The translations under genes were made by a program, and so were the position numbers. A model generated the notes under the pieces. That model made no database searches. It saw only the letters and a program-made list of their open reading frames with translations, and was not told where the DNA came from. Below are positions 8,898 to 21,600 of a DNA stretch of 64,000 nucleotides, in pieces. Position 1 is the first letter of the stretch; the number at the start of each line of letters is the position of its first letter. Source of the stretch: Pomacea canaliculata (lineage: Eukaryota > Mollusca > Gastropoda > Architaenioglossa > Ampullariidae); assembly GCF_003073045.1 (NCBI RefSeq), contig NC_037592.1:10754007-10818006 (forward strand). Reading direction: 5' to 3'.

Positions 8898-11800
8898 CTA
8901 GCTGAAACTAAGAGAAACTAAGAGAAACTAGCTGAAACTAAGGGAAACTAGCTGAAACTAAGGGAAACTAGCTGAAACTAGCTCAAACTAAGGGAAACTA
9001 GCTGAAACTAGCTGAAACTAAGGGAAACTAGCTGAAACTAGCTGAAACTAAGGAAAACTAGAGTATTTTTCATTAATTTTTCCTTAATTTTCCTTATTTT
9101 TTCTTAATTTTTTTGCCTCCCTGGCCCTCGTCAAACCTTCCTTTCTCTTCGTTTTTTCCTCATCGTCGCCTTCACTTCCTGGCTCTCATCGATCCTTCCT
9201 TTTTTCCTTATTTTTCTCTTAATTGTTTTCTTAATATTCTTATTTTACTTATTTTTCAATAATTTTCCTTATTTTTACTTATTTTCTAAAAAATTCCTTA
9301 TTTATATCCTTGTTCCTTGTATTAAGAGGATGAAAACTAAAGGAAAACTACCTGAAACTAAGGGAAACTAGCTGAAACTAAGGGAAACTAAGCGAAACTA
9401 GCTGAAACTAAGGGAAACTAAGGGAAACTAAGAGAAACTATCTGAAACAAAGGGAAGCTAAGGGAAACTAAGCGAAACTAGCTGAAACTAAGGGAAACTA
9501 AGCGAAACTAGCTGAAACTAAGGGAAACTAAGGGAAACTAAGCGAAACTAGCTGAAACTAAGGGAAACTAAGGCAAACTAAGAGAAATTAGCTGAAACAA
9601 AAGAAAACTAAGGGAAACTAGCTGAAACTAAGGTAAACTAAGCGAAACAAGCTGAAACTAAGGGAAACTAAGGGAAACTAAGCGAAACTAGCTGAAACTA
9701 AGGGAAACTAGCTGAAACTAAGGGAAGCTAAGGGAAACTAAGCGGAACTAGCTGAAACTAAGGGAAACTAAGGGAAACTAAGCGAAACTAGCTGAAACTA
9801 AGCGAAACTAGCTGAAACTAAGGGAAACTAAGCGAAACTAGCTGAAACTAAGGAAACTAAGGTAAACTAAGCGAAACTAGCTGAAACTAAGGGAAACTAA
9901 GCGAAACTAGCTGAAACTAAGGGAAACTAGCTGAAACTAAGGGAAGCTAAGGGAAACTAAGCGAAACTAGCTGAAACTAAGGGAAACTAAGGGAAACTAA
10001 GCGAAACTAGCTGAAACTAAGGGAAACTAGCTGAAACTAAAAGAAACAAAGCGAAACTAGCTGAAACTAAGCGAAACTAGCTGAAACTAAGGGAAACTAG
10101 CTGAAAATAAGGGAAACTAAGGGAAACTAGCTGAAACTAGGGGAAACTAAGGGAAACTAGCTGAAACTAAGGGAAACTAGCTGAAACTAAGGGAAACTAG
10201 CTGAAACTAAGGGAAACTAAGCGAAACTAGCTGAAACTAAGGGAAACTAGCTGAAAACTAAGGGAAACTAAGCGAACTAGCTGAAACTAAGGGAAACTAA
10301 GGAAAACTAGCTGAAACTAAGGGAATCTAGCTGAAACTAAGGGAAACTAAGTGAAACTAGATGAAACTAAGGGAAACTAAGCGAAACTAGCTGAAACTAA
10401 GGGAAACTAGCTGAAACTAAAAGAAACTAAGCGAAACTAGCTGAAACTAAGCGAAACTAGCTGAAACTAAGGGAAACTAGCTGAAAATAAGGGAAACTAA
10501 GGGAAACTAGCTGAAACTAGGGGAAACTAAGGGAAACTAGCTGAAACTAAGGAAACTAGCTGAAACTAAGGGAAACTAAGCGAAACTAGCTGAAACTAAG
10601 GGAAACTAGCTGAAACTAAGGGAAACTAAGCGAAACTAGCTGAAACTAAGGGAAACTAAGGAAAACTAGCTGAAACTAAGGGAATCTAGCTGAAACTAAG
10701 GGAAACTAAGTGAAACTAGATGAAACTAAGGGAAACTAAGCGAAACTAGCTGAAACTAAGGGAAACTAAGCGAAACTAGCTGAAACTAAGGGAAACTAGC
10801 TGAAACTAAGGGAAACTAAGCGAAACTAGCTGAAACTAAAGGAAACTATCTGAAACTAGCTGAAACTAAGGAAAACTAGCATATTTTTCATTAATTTTCC
10901 TTATTTTATCTTAATTTTGTTTCCTCCCTGGCCCTCGTCAAACCTTCCTTTCTTTTCGTTTTTTCCTCATTGTCGCCTTCACTTCCTGGCTCTCATAGAT
11001 CCTTCCTTTTTTCCTTATTTTTCTCTTAATTGTTTTCTTAATTTTCTTATTTTACTTATTTTTCAATAATTTTCCTTATTTTTACTTATTTTCTAAAAAA
11101 TTCCTTATTGATATCCTTGTTCCTTGTATTAAGAGGATGGAAACTAAAGGAAAACTACCTGAAACTAACCGAAACTAAGGGAAACTAGCTGAAACTAAGG
11201 GAAACATACTAGCTGAAACTAAGGGAAACTAGCTGAAACTAAGGGAAACTAAGTGAAACTAAGCGAAACTAGCTGAAACTAAGGGAAACTAAGGGAAACT
11301 AGCTGAAACTAAGGGAAACTAAGCGAAACTAGCTGAAACAAAGGGAAACTAAGCGAAACTAGCTGAAACTAAGGGAAACTAAGCGAAACTAGCTGAAACT
11401 AAGGAAAACTAGCTGAAACTAAGGGAAACTAAGGGAAACTAAGTGAAAGTAGCTATAACTAAGGGAAACTAGCTGAAACTAAGGGAAACTAAGCGAAACT
11501 AGCTGAAACTAAGGGAAACTGTCTGAAACTAGCTGAAACTAAGAGAAACTAAGCGAAACTAGCTGAAACTAAGGGAAACTAAGCGAATCTAGCTGAAACT
11601 AAGGGAAACTAAGCGAAACTAGCTGAAACTAAGGGAAACTAAGCGAAACTAGCTGAAACTAAGGGAAACTAAGGGAAACTAAGCGAAACTAGCTGAAACT
11701 AAGGGAAACTAGCTGAAACTAAGGGAAACTAAGCGAAACTAGCTGAAACTAAAGGAAACTATCTGAAACTAGCTGAAACTAAGGAAAACTAGCATATTTT

Positions 11801-12629
11801 TCATTAATTTTCCTTATTTTATCTTAATTTTGTTTCCTCCCTGGCCCTCGTCAAACCTTCCTTTCTTTTCGTTTTTTCCTCATTGTCGCCTTCGCTTCCT
11901 GGCTCTCATCGATCCTTCCTTTTTTCCTTATTTTTCTCTTAATTGTTTTCTTAATTTTCTTATTTTACTTATTTTTCAATAATTTTCCTTATTTTTACTT
12001 ATTTTCTAAAAAAATTCCTTATTTATATCTTGTTCCTTGTATTAAGAGGATGGAAACTAAAGGAAAACTACCTGAAACTAACCGAAACTAAGGGAAACTA
12101 GCTGAAACTAAGGGAAACTAAGGGAAACTAGCTGAAACTAAGGGAAACTAAGGGAAACTAGCTGAAACTAAGGGAAACTAAGGGAAACTAAGAGAAACTA
12201 AGCGAAACTAGCTGAAACTAAGGGAAACTAAGGGAAACTAGCTGAAACTAGCTGAAACTAAGGGAAACTAAGCGAAACTAGCTGAAACTAAGGGAAACTA
12301 AGAGAAACTAGCTGAAACAATGGGAAACTAAGGGAAACTAAGCGAAACTAGCTGAAAATAGGGAAACTAGCGTATTTTTCATTAATTTTCCTTATTTTAT
12401 CTTAATTTTGTTTCCTCCCTGGCCCTCGTCAAACCTTCCTTTCTTTTCGTTTTTTCCTCATTGTCGCCTTCCCTTCCTGGCTCTCATCGATCCTTCCTTT
12501 TTTCCTTATTTTTCTCTTAATTGTTTTCTTAATTTTTTTTTTTTACTTATTTTTCAATAAATTTCCTTATTTTTACTTATTTTCAAAAAAATGCCTTATT
12601 TATATCCTTGTTCCTTGTATTAAGAGGAT
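8898..12629 (+). repeat. 10-bp satellite with AT-rich spacers, plus orientation
   Basis: Almost unbroken 10-bp units GAAACTANNN, mainly GAAACTAAGG, GAAACTAGCT and GAAACTAAGC. Array stretches at about 8898-9060, 9340-10880, 11141-11793 and 12053-12370 alternate with four copies of a ~265-bp spacer (9061-9339, 10881-11140, 11794-12052, 12371-12629). The spacer is T-rich on this strand with a mixed core (TCCCTGGCCCTCGTCAAACC ... CTCATCGATCCTTCC) and ends GTATTAAGAGGATGG. Inside the second array a ~370-bp block repeats (10130-10370, 10500-10740). No gene; short frames here are by-products of the repeat. Confidence 0.97.
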
Positions 12630-15600
12630 AGTTTCAGCTAGTTTCCCTTAGTTTCAGCTAGTTTCTCTTAGTTTCCCTTAGTTTCAGCTAGTTTCGCTTA
12701 GTTTCCCTTAGTTTCAGCTAGTTTCGCTTAGTTTCAGGTAGTTTTCCTTTAGTTTTCATCCTCTTAATACAAGGAACAAGGTATAAATAAGGTTTTTTTT
12801 AAGAAAATAAGTAAAATTATTGAAAAATAAGTAAAAAAAATTAAGAAAACAATTAAGAGAAAAATAAGGAAAAAAAGAAGGATCGATGAGAGCCAGGAAG
12901 TGAAGGCGACAATGAGGAAAAACGAAAAGAAATGAAGGTTTGAACGAGGGCAGGAGGAAAAAATTAAGATAAAATAAGGAAAATTAATGAAAAATACGCT
13001 AGTTTCCCTTATTTTCAGCTAGTTTCGCTTAGTTTCCCTTAGTTTCCCTTAGTTTCCATCCTCTTAATACAAGGAACAAGGATATAAATAAGGAATTGTT
13101 TTTAGAAAATAAGTAAAAATAAGGAAAATTATTGAAAAATAAGTAAAATAAGAAAATTAAGAAAACAATTAAGAGAAAAATAAGGACAAAAGGAAGGATC
13201 GATGAGAGCCAGGAAGGGAAGGCGACAATGAGGAAAAAACGAAAAGAAATAAAGGTTTGACGAGGGCCAGGGAGGAAACAAAATTAAAATAAAATAAGGA
13301 AAATTAATGAAAAATACGCTAGTTTTCCTTAGTTTCAGCTAGTTTCAGACAGTTTCCCTTAGTTTCAGCTAGTTTCGCTTAGTTCCCTTAGTTTCCTTAG
13401 TTTCAGCTTGTTTCCCTTAGTTTCAGCTAGTTTCCCGTAGTTTCGGTTAGTTTCTGGTAGTTTTCCTTTAGTTTCCATCCTCTTAATACAAGGAACAAGG
13501 ATATAAAGAAGGAATTTTTTTAGAAAATAAGTAAAAATAAGGAAAATTATTGAAAAATAAGTAAAATAAGAAAATTAAGAAAACAATTAAGAGAAAAATA
13601 AGGAAAAAAGGAAGGATCGATGAGAGCCAGGAAGGGAAGGCGACAATGAGGAAAAAACGAAAAGAAAGGAAGGTTTGACGAGGGCCAGGGAGGAAACAAA
13701 ATTAAGATAAAATAAGGAAAATTAATGAAAAATACGCTAGTTTTCCTTAGTTTCCTTTGTTTCAGCTAGTTTCCTTAGTTCCATTTGTTTCAGCTAGTTT
13801 CTATTAGTTTCCCTTAGTTTCAGCTAGTTTCCCTTAGTTATAGCTACTTTCCCTTAGTTTCCCTTAGTTTCAGCTAGTAGTTTCCTTAGTTTCAGCTAGT
13901 TTCGCTTAGTTTCCCTTTGTTTCAGCTAGTTTCGCTTAGTTTCCTTTAGTTTCAGCTAGTTTCGCTTAGTTTCCCTTAGTTTCAGCTAGTTTCGCTTAGT
14001 TTCCCTTAGTTTCCCTTAGTTTCAGCTAGTTTCGCTTAGTTTCCCTTAGTTTCAGCTAGTTTCTCTTAGTTTTCCTTAGTTTCAGCCCTTAGTTTCAGCT
14101 AGTTTCGCTTTAGTTTCCTTAGTTTCAGCTAGTTTGCCTTAGTTTCAGCTAGTTTCGCTTAGTTTCCTTAGTTTCCCTTAGTTTCAGCTAGTTTCGCTTA
14201 GTTTCCCTTAGTTTCCCTTAGTTTCAGCTAGTTTCCCTTAGTTTCCCTTAGTTTCAGCTAGTTTCGCTTTGTTTCCCTTAGTTTCAGCTAGTTTCCCTTA
14301 GTTTCGGTTATTTTCAGGTAGTTTTCCTTTAGTTTCCATCCTCTTAATACAAGGAACAAGGATATAAATAAGGAATTTTTTTTAGAAAATAAGTAAAAAT
14401 AAGGAAAATTATTGAAAAATAAGTAAAATAAGAAAATTAAGAAAACAATTAAGAGAAAAATAAGGAAAAAAGGAAGGATCGATGAGAGCCAGAAAGGGAA
14501 GGCGACAATGAGGAAAAAACGAAAAGAAATGAAGGTTTGACGAGGGCCAGGGAGGAAACAAAATTAAAATAAAATAAGGAAAATTAATGAAAAATACGCT
14601 AGTTTTCCTTAGTTTCAGCTAGTTTCAGATAGTTTCCCTTAGTTTCAGCTAGTTTCGCTTAGTTTCCCTTATTTTCAGCTAGTTTCGCTTAGTTTACCTT
14701 AGTTTCCCTTAGTTTCAGCTAGTTTCGCTTAGTTTCCCTTAGTTTCAGCTTGTTTCCCTTAGTTTCAGCTAGTTTCCCGTAGTTTCGGTTAGTTTCTGGT
14801 AGTTTTCCTTTAGTTTCCATCCTCTTAATACAAGGAACAAGGATATAAAGACGGAATTTTTTTAGAAAATAAGTAAAAATAAGGAAAATTATTGAAAAAT
14901 AAGTAAAATAAGAAAATTAAGAAAACAATTAAGAGAAAAATAAGGAAAAAAGGAAGGATCGATGAGAGCCAGGAAGTAAAGGCGACAATGAGTAAAAAAC
15001 AAAAAGAAAGGAAGGTTTGACGAGGGCCAGGGAGGAAACAAAATTAAGATAAAATAAGGAAAATTAATAAAAAATATGCTAGTTTTCTTAGTTTCAGCTA
15101 GTTTCAGATAGTTTCCTTTAGTTTCAGCTAGTTTCGCTTAGTTTCAGCTAGTTTCCTTTAGTTTCAGCTAGTTTCAGCTAGTTTCGCTTAGTTTCCCTTA
15201 GTTTCAGCTAGTTTCGCTTAGTTTCCCTTAGTTTCAGCTAGTTTCGCTTAGTTTCCCTTAGTTTCAGCTAGTTTCGCTTAGTTTCCCTTAGTTTCCCTTA
15301 GTTTCATCTAGTTTCACTTAGATTCCCTTAGTTTCAGCTAGATTCCCTTAGTTTCAGCTAGTTTTCCTTAGTTTCCCTTAGTTTCAGCTAGTTTCGCTTA
15401 GTTTCCCTTAGTTTCAGCTAGTTTCCCTTAGTTTCAGCTAGTTTCGCTTAGTTTCTCTTAGTTTCCCTTAGTTTCAGCTAGTTTCCCTTAGTTTCAGCTA
15501 GTTTCCCTTAGTTTCAGCTAGTTTCCCTTAGTTTCCAATAGTTTCAGCTAGTTTCGCTTAGTTTCCCTTAGTTTCAGCTTGTTTCGCTTTGTTTCCCTTT

Positions 15601-18600
15601 GTTTCAGCTAGTTTCTATAGTTTCCCTTAGTTTCCCTTAGTTTCAGCTAGTTTCCCTTAGTTTCAGCTAGTTTTCCTTAGTTTCCCTTAGTTTCAGCTAG
15701 TTTCCCTTAGTTTCCCTTAGTTTCCCTTAGTTTCAGCTAGTTTCGCTTAGTTTCAGGTAGTTTTCCTTTAGTTTTCATCCTCTTAATACAAGGAACAAGG
15801 ATATAAATAAGGATTTTTTTAAGAAAATAAGTAAAAATAAGGAAAATTATTGAAAAATAAGTAAAAAAAAATTTAAGAAAACAATTAAGAGAAAAATAAG
15901 GAAAAAAGGAAGGATCGATGAGAGCCAGGAAGTGAAGGCGACAATGAGGAAAAAACGAAAAGAAATGAAGGTTTGACGAGGGCCAGGGAGGAAACAAAAT
16001 TAAGATAAAATAAGGAAAATTAATGAAAAATACGCTAGTTTCCCTTATTTTCAGCTAGTTTCGCTTAGTTTCCCTTAGTTTCCCTTAGTTTCCATCCTCT
16101 TAATACAAGGAACAAGGATATAAATAAGGAATTTTTTTTAGAAAATAAGTAAAAATAAGGAAAATTATTGAAAAATAAGTAAAATAAGAAAATTAAGAAA
16201 ACAATTAAGAGAAAAATAAGGACAAAAGGAAGGATCGATGAGAGCCAGGAAGGGAAGGCGACAATGAGGAAAAAACGAAAAGAAATAAAGGTTTGACGAG
16301 GGCCAGGGAGGAAACAAAATTAAAATAAAATAAGGAAAATTAATGAAAAATACGCTGGTTTTCCGTAGTTTCAGCTAGTTTCAGATAGTTTCCCTTAGTT
16401 TCAGCTAGTTTCGCTTAGTTTCCCTTACTTTCCCTTAGTTTCAGCTTGTTTCCCTTAGTTTCAGCAAGTTTCCCGTAGTTTCGGTTAGTTTCTGGTAGTT
16501 TTCCTTTAGTTTCCATCCTCTTAATACAAGGAACAAGGATATAAAGAAGGGATTTTTTTTAGAAAATAAGTAAAAATAAGGAAAATTATTGAAAAATAAG
16601 TAAAATAAGAAAATTAAGAAAACAATTAAGAGAAAAATAAGGAAAAAAGGAAGGATCGATGAGAGCCAGGAAGTGAAGGCGACAATGAGGAAAAAACGAA
16701 AAGAAAGGAAGGTTTGACGAGGGCCAGGGAGGAAACAAAATTAAGATAAAATAAGGAAAATTAATGAAAAATACGCTAGTTTCCCTTAGTTTCCCTTTGT
16801 TTCAGCTAGTTTCCCTTAGTTTCTATTTGTTTCAGCTAGTTTCTATTAGTTTCCCTTAGTTTCAGCTAGTTTCCCTTAGTTATAGCTACTTTCCCTTAGT
16901 TTCCCTTAGTTTCAGCTAGTTTTCCTTAGTTTCAGCTAGTTTCGCTTAGTTTCCCTTTGTTTCAGCTAGTTTCGCTTAGTTTCCCTTTGTTTCAGCTAGT
17001 TTCGCTTAGTTTCCCTTAGTTTCAGCTAGTTTCGCTTAGTTTCCCTTAGTTTCCCTTAGTTTCAGCTAGTTTCGCTTAGTTTCCCTTAGTTTCAGCTAGT
17101 TTCGCTTAGTTTACCTTAGTTTCCCTTAGTTTCAGCTAGTTTCGCTTAGTTTCCCTTAGTTTCAGCTAGTTTCGCTTAGTTTCAGCTAGTTTCGCTTAGT
17201 TTCCCTTAGTTTCCCTTAGTTTCAGTTAGTTTCGCTTAGTTTCCCTTAGTTTCCCTTAGTTTCAGCTAGTTTCCCTTAGTTTCCCTTAGTTTCAGCTAGT
17301 TTCGCTTTGTTTCCCTTAGTTTCAGCTAGTTTCCCTTAGTTTCGGTTATTTTCAGGTAGTTTTCCTTTAGTTTCCATCCTCTTAATACAAGGAACAAGGA
17401 TATAAATAAGGAATTTTTTTTAGAAATAAGTAAAAATAAGGAAAATTATTGAAAAATAGTAATAAGAAATTAAGAAACAATTAAGAGAAAAATAAGGAAA
17501 AAAGGAAGGATCGATGAGAGCCAGGAAGGGAAGGCGACAATGAGGAAAAAACGAAAAGAAATAAAGGTTTGACGAGGGCCAGGGAGGAAACAAAATTAAA
17601 ATAAAATAAGGAAAATTAATGAAAAATACGCTGGTTTTCCTTAGTTTCAGCTAGTTTCGCTTAGTTTCCCTTAGTTTCCCTTAGTTTCCATCCTCTTAAT
17701 ACAAGGAACAAGGATATAAATAAGGAATTTTTTTTAGAAAATAAGTAAAAATAAGGAAAATTATTGAAAAATAAGTAAAATAAGAAAATTAAGAAAACAA
17801 TTAAGAGAAAAATAAGGACAAAAGGAAGGATCGATGAGAGCCAGGAAGGGAAGGCGACAATGAGGAAAAAACGAAAAGAAATAAAGGTTTGACGAGGGCC
17901 AGGGAGGAAACAAAATTAAAATAAAATAAGGAAAATTAATGAAAAATACGCTGGTTTTCCGTAGTTTCAGCTAGTTTCAGATAGTTTCCCTTAGTTTCAG
18001 CTAGTTTCGCTTAGTTTCCCTTACTTTCCCTTAGTTTCAGCTTGTTTCCCTTAGTTTCAGCAAGTTTCCCGTAGTTTCGTTAGTTTCTGGTAGTTTTCCT
18101 TTAGTTTCCATCCTCTTAATACAGGAACAAGGATATAAAGAAGGGATTTTTTTTTAGAAAATAAGTAAAAATAAGGAAAATTATTGAAAAATAAGTAAAA
18201 TAAGAAATTAAGAAACAATTAAGAGAAAAATAAGGAAAAACGAAGGATCGATGAGAGCCAGGAAGTGAAGGCGACAATGAGGAAAAAACGAAAAGAAAGG
18301 AAGGTTTGACGAGGGCCAGGGAGGAAACAAAATTAAGATAAAATAAGGAAAATTAATGAAAAATACGCTAGTTTCCCTTAGTTTCCCTTTGTTTCAGCTA
18401 GTTTCCCTTAGTTTCTATTTGTTTCAGCTAGTTTCTATTAGTTTCCCTTAGTTTCAGCTAGTTTCCCTTAGTTATAGCTACTTTCCCTTAGTTTCCCTTA
18501 GTTTCAGCTAGTTTTCCTTAGTTTCAGCTAGTTTCGCTTAGTTTCCCTTTGTTTCAGCTAGTTTCGCTTAGTTTCCCTTTGTTTCAGCTAGTTTCGCTTA

Positions 18601-21600
18601 GTTTTCCCTTAGTTTCAGCTAGTTTCGCTTAGTTTCCCTTAGTTTCCCTTAGTTTCAGCTAGTTTCGCTTAGTTTCCCTTAGTTTCAGCTAGTTTCGTTA
18701 GTTTACCTTAGTTTCCCTTAGTTTCAGCTAGTTTCGCTTAGTTTCCCTTAGTTTCAGCTAGTTTCGCTTAGTTTCAGCTAGTTTCGCTTAGTTTCCCTTA
18801 GTTTCCCTTAGTTTCAGTTAGTTTCGCTTAGTTTCCCTTAGTTTCCCTTAGTTTCAGCTAGTTTCCCTTAGTTTCCCTTAGTTTCAGCTAGTTTCTCTTT
18901 GTTTTCCATAGTTTCAGCTAGTTTCCCGTAGTTTCGGTTAGTTTCAGGTAGTTTCCTTTAGTTTCCATCCTCTTATACAAAGAACAAGGATATAAATAAG
19001 GAATTTTTTTAGAAAATAAGTAAAAATAAGGAAAATTATTGAAAATAGTAAATACAGAAATTAAGAAACAATTAAGAGAAAAATAGGAAAAAGGAAGGAT
19101 CGATGAGAGCAGGAAGGGAAGGCGACAATGAGGAAAAACGAAAAGAAATAAAGGTTTGACGAGGGCCAGGGAGGAAACAAAATTAAAATAAAATAAGGAA
19201 AATTAATGAAAAATACGCTGGTTTTCCTTAGTTTCAGCTAGTTTCAGATAGTTTCCCTTAGTTTCAGCTAGTTTCGCTTAGTTTCCCTTATTTTCAGCTA
19301 GTTTCGCTTAGTTTACCTTAGTTTCCCTTAGTTTCAGCTAGTTTCGCTTAGTTTCCCTTAGTTTCAGCTTGTTTCCCTTAGTTTCAGCTAGTTTCCCGTA
19401 GTTTCGGTTAGTTTCTGGTAGTTTTCCTTTAGTTTCCATCCTCTTAATACAAGGAACAAGGATATAAAGAAGGATTTTTTTAGAAAATAAGTAAAAATAA
19501 GGAAAATTATTGAAAAATAAGTAAATAAGAAAATTAAGAAAACAATTAAGAGAAAAAATAAGGAAAAAGGAGGATCGATGAGAGCCAGGAAGTAAAGGCG
19601 ACAATGAGTAAAAACAAAAGAAAGGAAGGTTTGAGAGGGCCAGGGAGGAAACAAGATAAAATAAGAAAATTAATAAAAATATGCTAGTTTTCTTAGTTTC
19701 AGCTAGTTTCAGATAAGTTTCAGCTAGTTTCGCTTAAGCTAGTTTCCTTTAGTTTCTTTAGCTATAGCTAGTTTCGCTTAGTTTCCTTAGTTTCAGCTAG
19801 TTTCGCTTAGTCTTCCCCTTAGTTTCAGCTAGTTTCGCTTAGTTTCCTTAGTTTCCCTTAGTCATTCTAGTTTCACTTAGATACCTTAGTTTCAGCAGAT
19901 TCCCTTGTTTCAGCTAGTTTCCTCACTGTCCCTTAGTTTCAGCTAGTTCGCTAGTTTCCTAGTTTCACTAGTTTCGCTTATTTCTTAGTTTCCCTTAGTT
20001 CCACGCTAGTTTCCCTTACGTTTCAGCTTAGTATTACCTTAGTTCAGCTAGTTTCCCAGTTTCCCTTAGTTTCGCTAGTTTCCCTGAGTTTCAGCTAGTT
20101 TTCCTAGTAGTTTCAGCTAGTTTCCCTTAGTTTCCCTTAGAATTAGTTTCATAAGTTCGGTTAGTTTCTGGTAAGCTTAGTCTTATACTTAAGAAAATTT
20201 TATTAAGAAACAATAAGAGAAAAATAAGGCTCGATGAGAAGCCAGGAAGGGACGGCGACAATGAGAAAAAATGAGGAAAAAACGAAAGACAAGTTTGACG
20301 AGGGCCAGGGACGGAACAAAATTGACGAGGCCAGGAGGAACGATAAATAAGGAAAATAATTAAGGAAATTAATGAAAAATTACGCTAGAGTTTCAGAGTT
20401 TCTTAAGTTTCAGCTAGTTTGAGTTTCGCTTAGTTTTCATCCATTCCTCCTTTAGTATCCTATTTCCCTTAGTTTCAAAGCTAGTTTCCCAGTTTCAGTA
20501 GACAAACAACAGGAAGGCATTTTTTTAAGAAAATAAGTAAAATAAGGAAAATTATTGAAAAATAAGTAAAAAAAAATAAGAAACAATTAAGAGAAAATAA
20601 GGAAAAAAGAAGGATCGATGAGAGCCGGAAGGAAGGCGACAATGAGGAAAAAACGAAAAGAAAGGCGATTTGACGAGGGCCAGGGAGGGAAACAAAATTA
20701 TAAAATAAGGAAAATTAATGAAAATACGCTAGTTTCCTTAGTTTCAGCTAGTTTCGCTTAGTTCCTTAGTTTCCCTTTATTGTTTCAGTTTCTTACTAGT
20801 CTTTTAGTTTCCCTTGTTTCAGCTAGCTAGTTTCCTAGTTTCCCTTAGTTTCAGTTTCCCTTAGCTATTCCCTCTAGTTCCTTAGTTTCAGCTAGTTTCC
20901 CTTAGTTTCAGCTAAATTTCACTTAGTTTCCCTAGTTTCAGCTAGTTTCGCTTAGTTCCCTATAGTTTCCCTTTTATTTCCCTTAGTTTCAGCTATTTTT
21001 CCTTAGTTTCCCTTAATTTCAGCTAAGTCTTCCCTTAGTTCAGCTAGTTTCCCTTAGTTTCGGTTAGTTTCTGGTAGTTTTTCCTTTAGTTTCCCTCTTA
21101 TTACAGGAACAAGGAATAAAATAAAGGATTTTTTAAAAAATAAGTAAAAATAAGGAAAATTATTGAAAAATAAGTAAAATAGAAAATTAAGAAAAACATT
21201 AAGAGAAAATAAGGAAAAAAGGAAGGATCGATGAGAGCAGGAAGGGAAGGCGACAATGAGGAAAAAACGAAAAGAAAGGATGGTTTGATGAGGGCCAGGG
21301 AGGAACAAAATGTAAGATGAAAAATAAGGAAAATTAATGAAAAATACGCTAGTTTACCTTTCGTTTCAGCTAGTATCTTCTAGTTTCCTTTAGTTTCTAA
21401 GTTTCTTAGTTTCGTTTCAGTATTAGTTTCAGTTTTCCTCTTAGTTATTCCTTAGTTTCCCTTGTTTCCAGCTAGTAGTCCCTTATTTCAGCTAGTTCGC
21501 TTAGTTTCCGTTTGGTATTTTCCCCTTTAGTTTTCTGGTAGTTTTCCTTTAGTTTCATCCTCTTAATACATAGGAACAAGGATATGAATAAGGATTTTTT

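Noticed and set aside
8898-12629. Array of interferon-response-type elements (GAAA spaced repeats)
   Set aside because: Such sites need GAAA words about 6 bp apart (GAAANNGAAA). Here they are 10 bp apart, and the array is a simple satellite.
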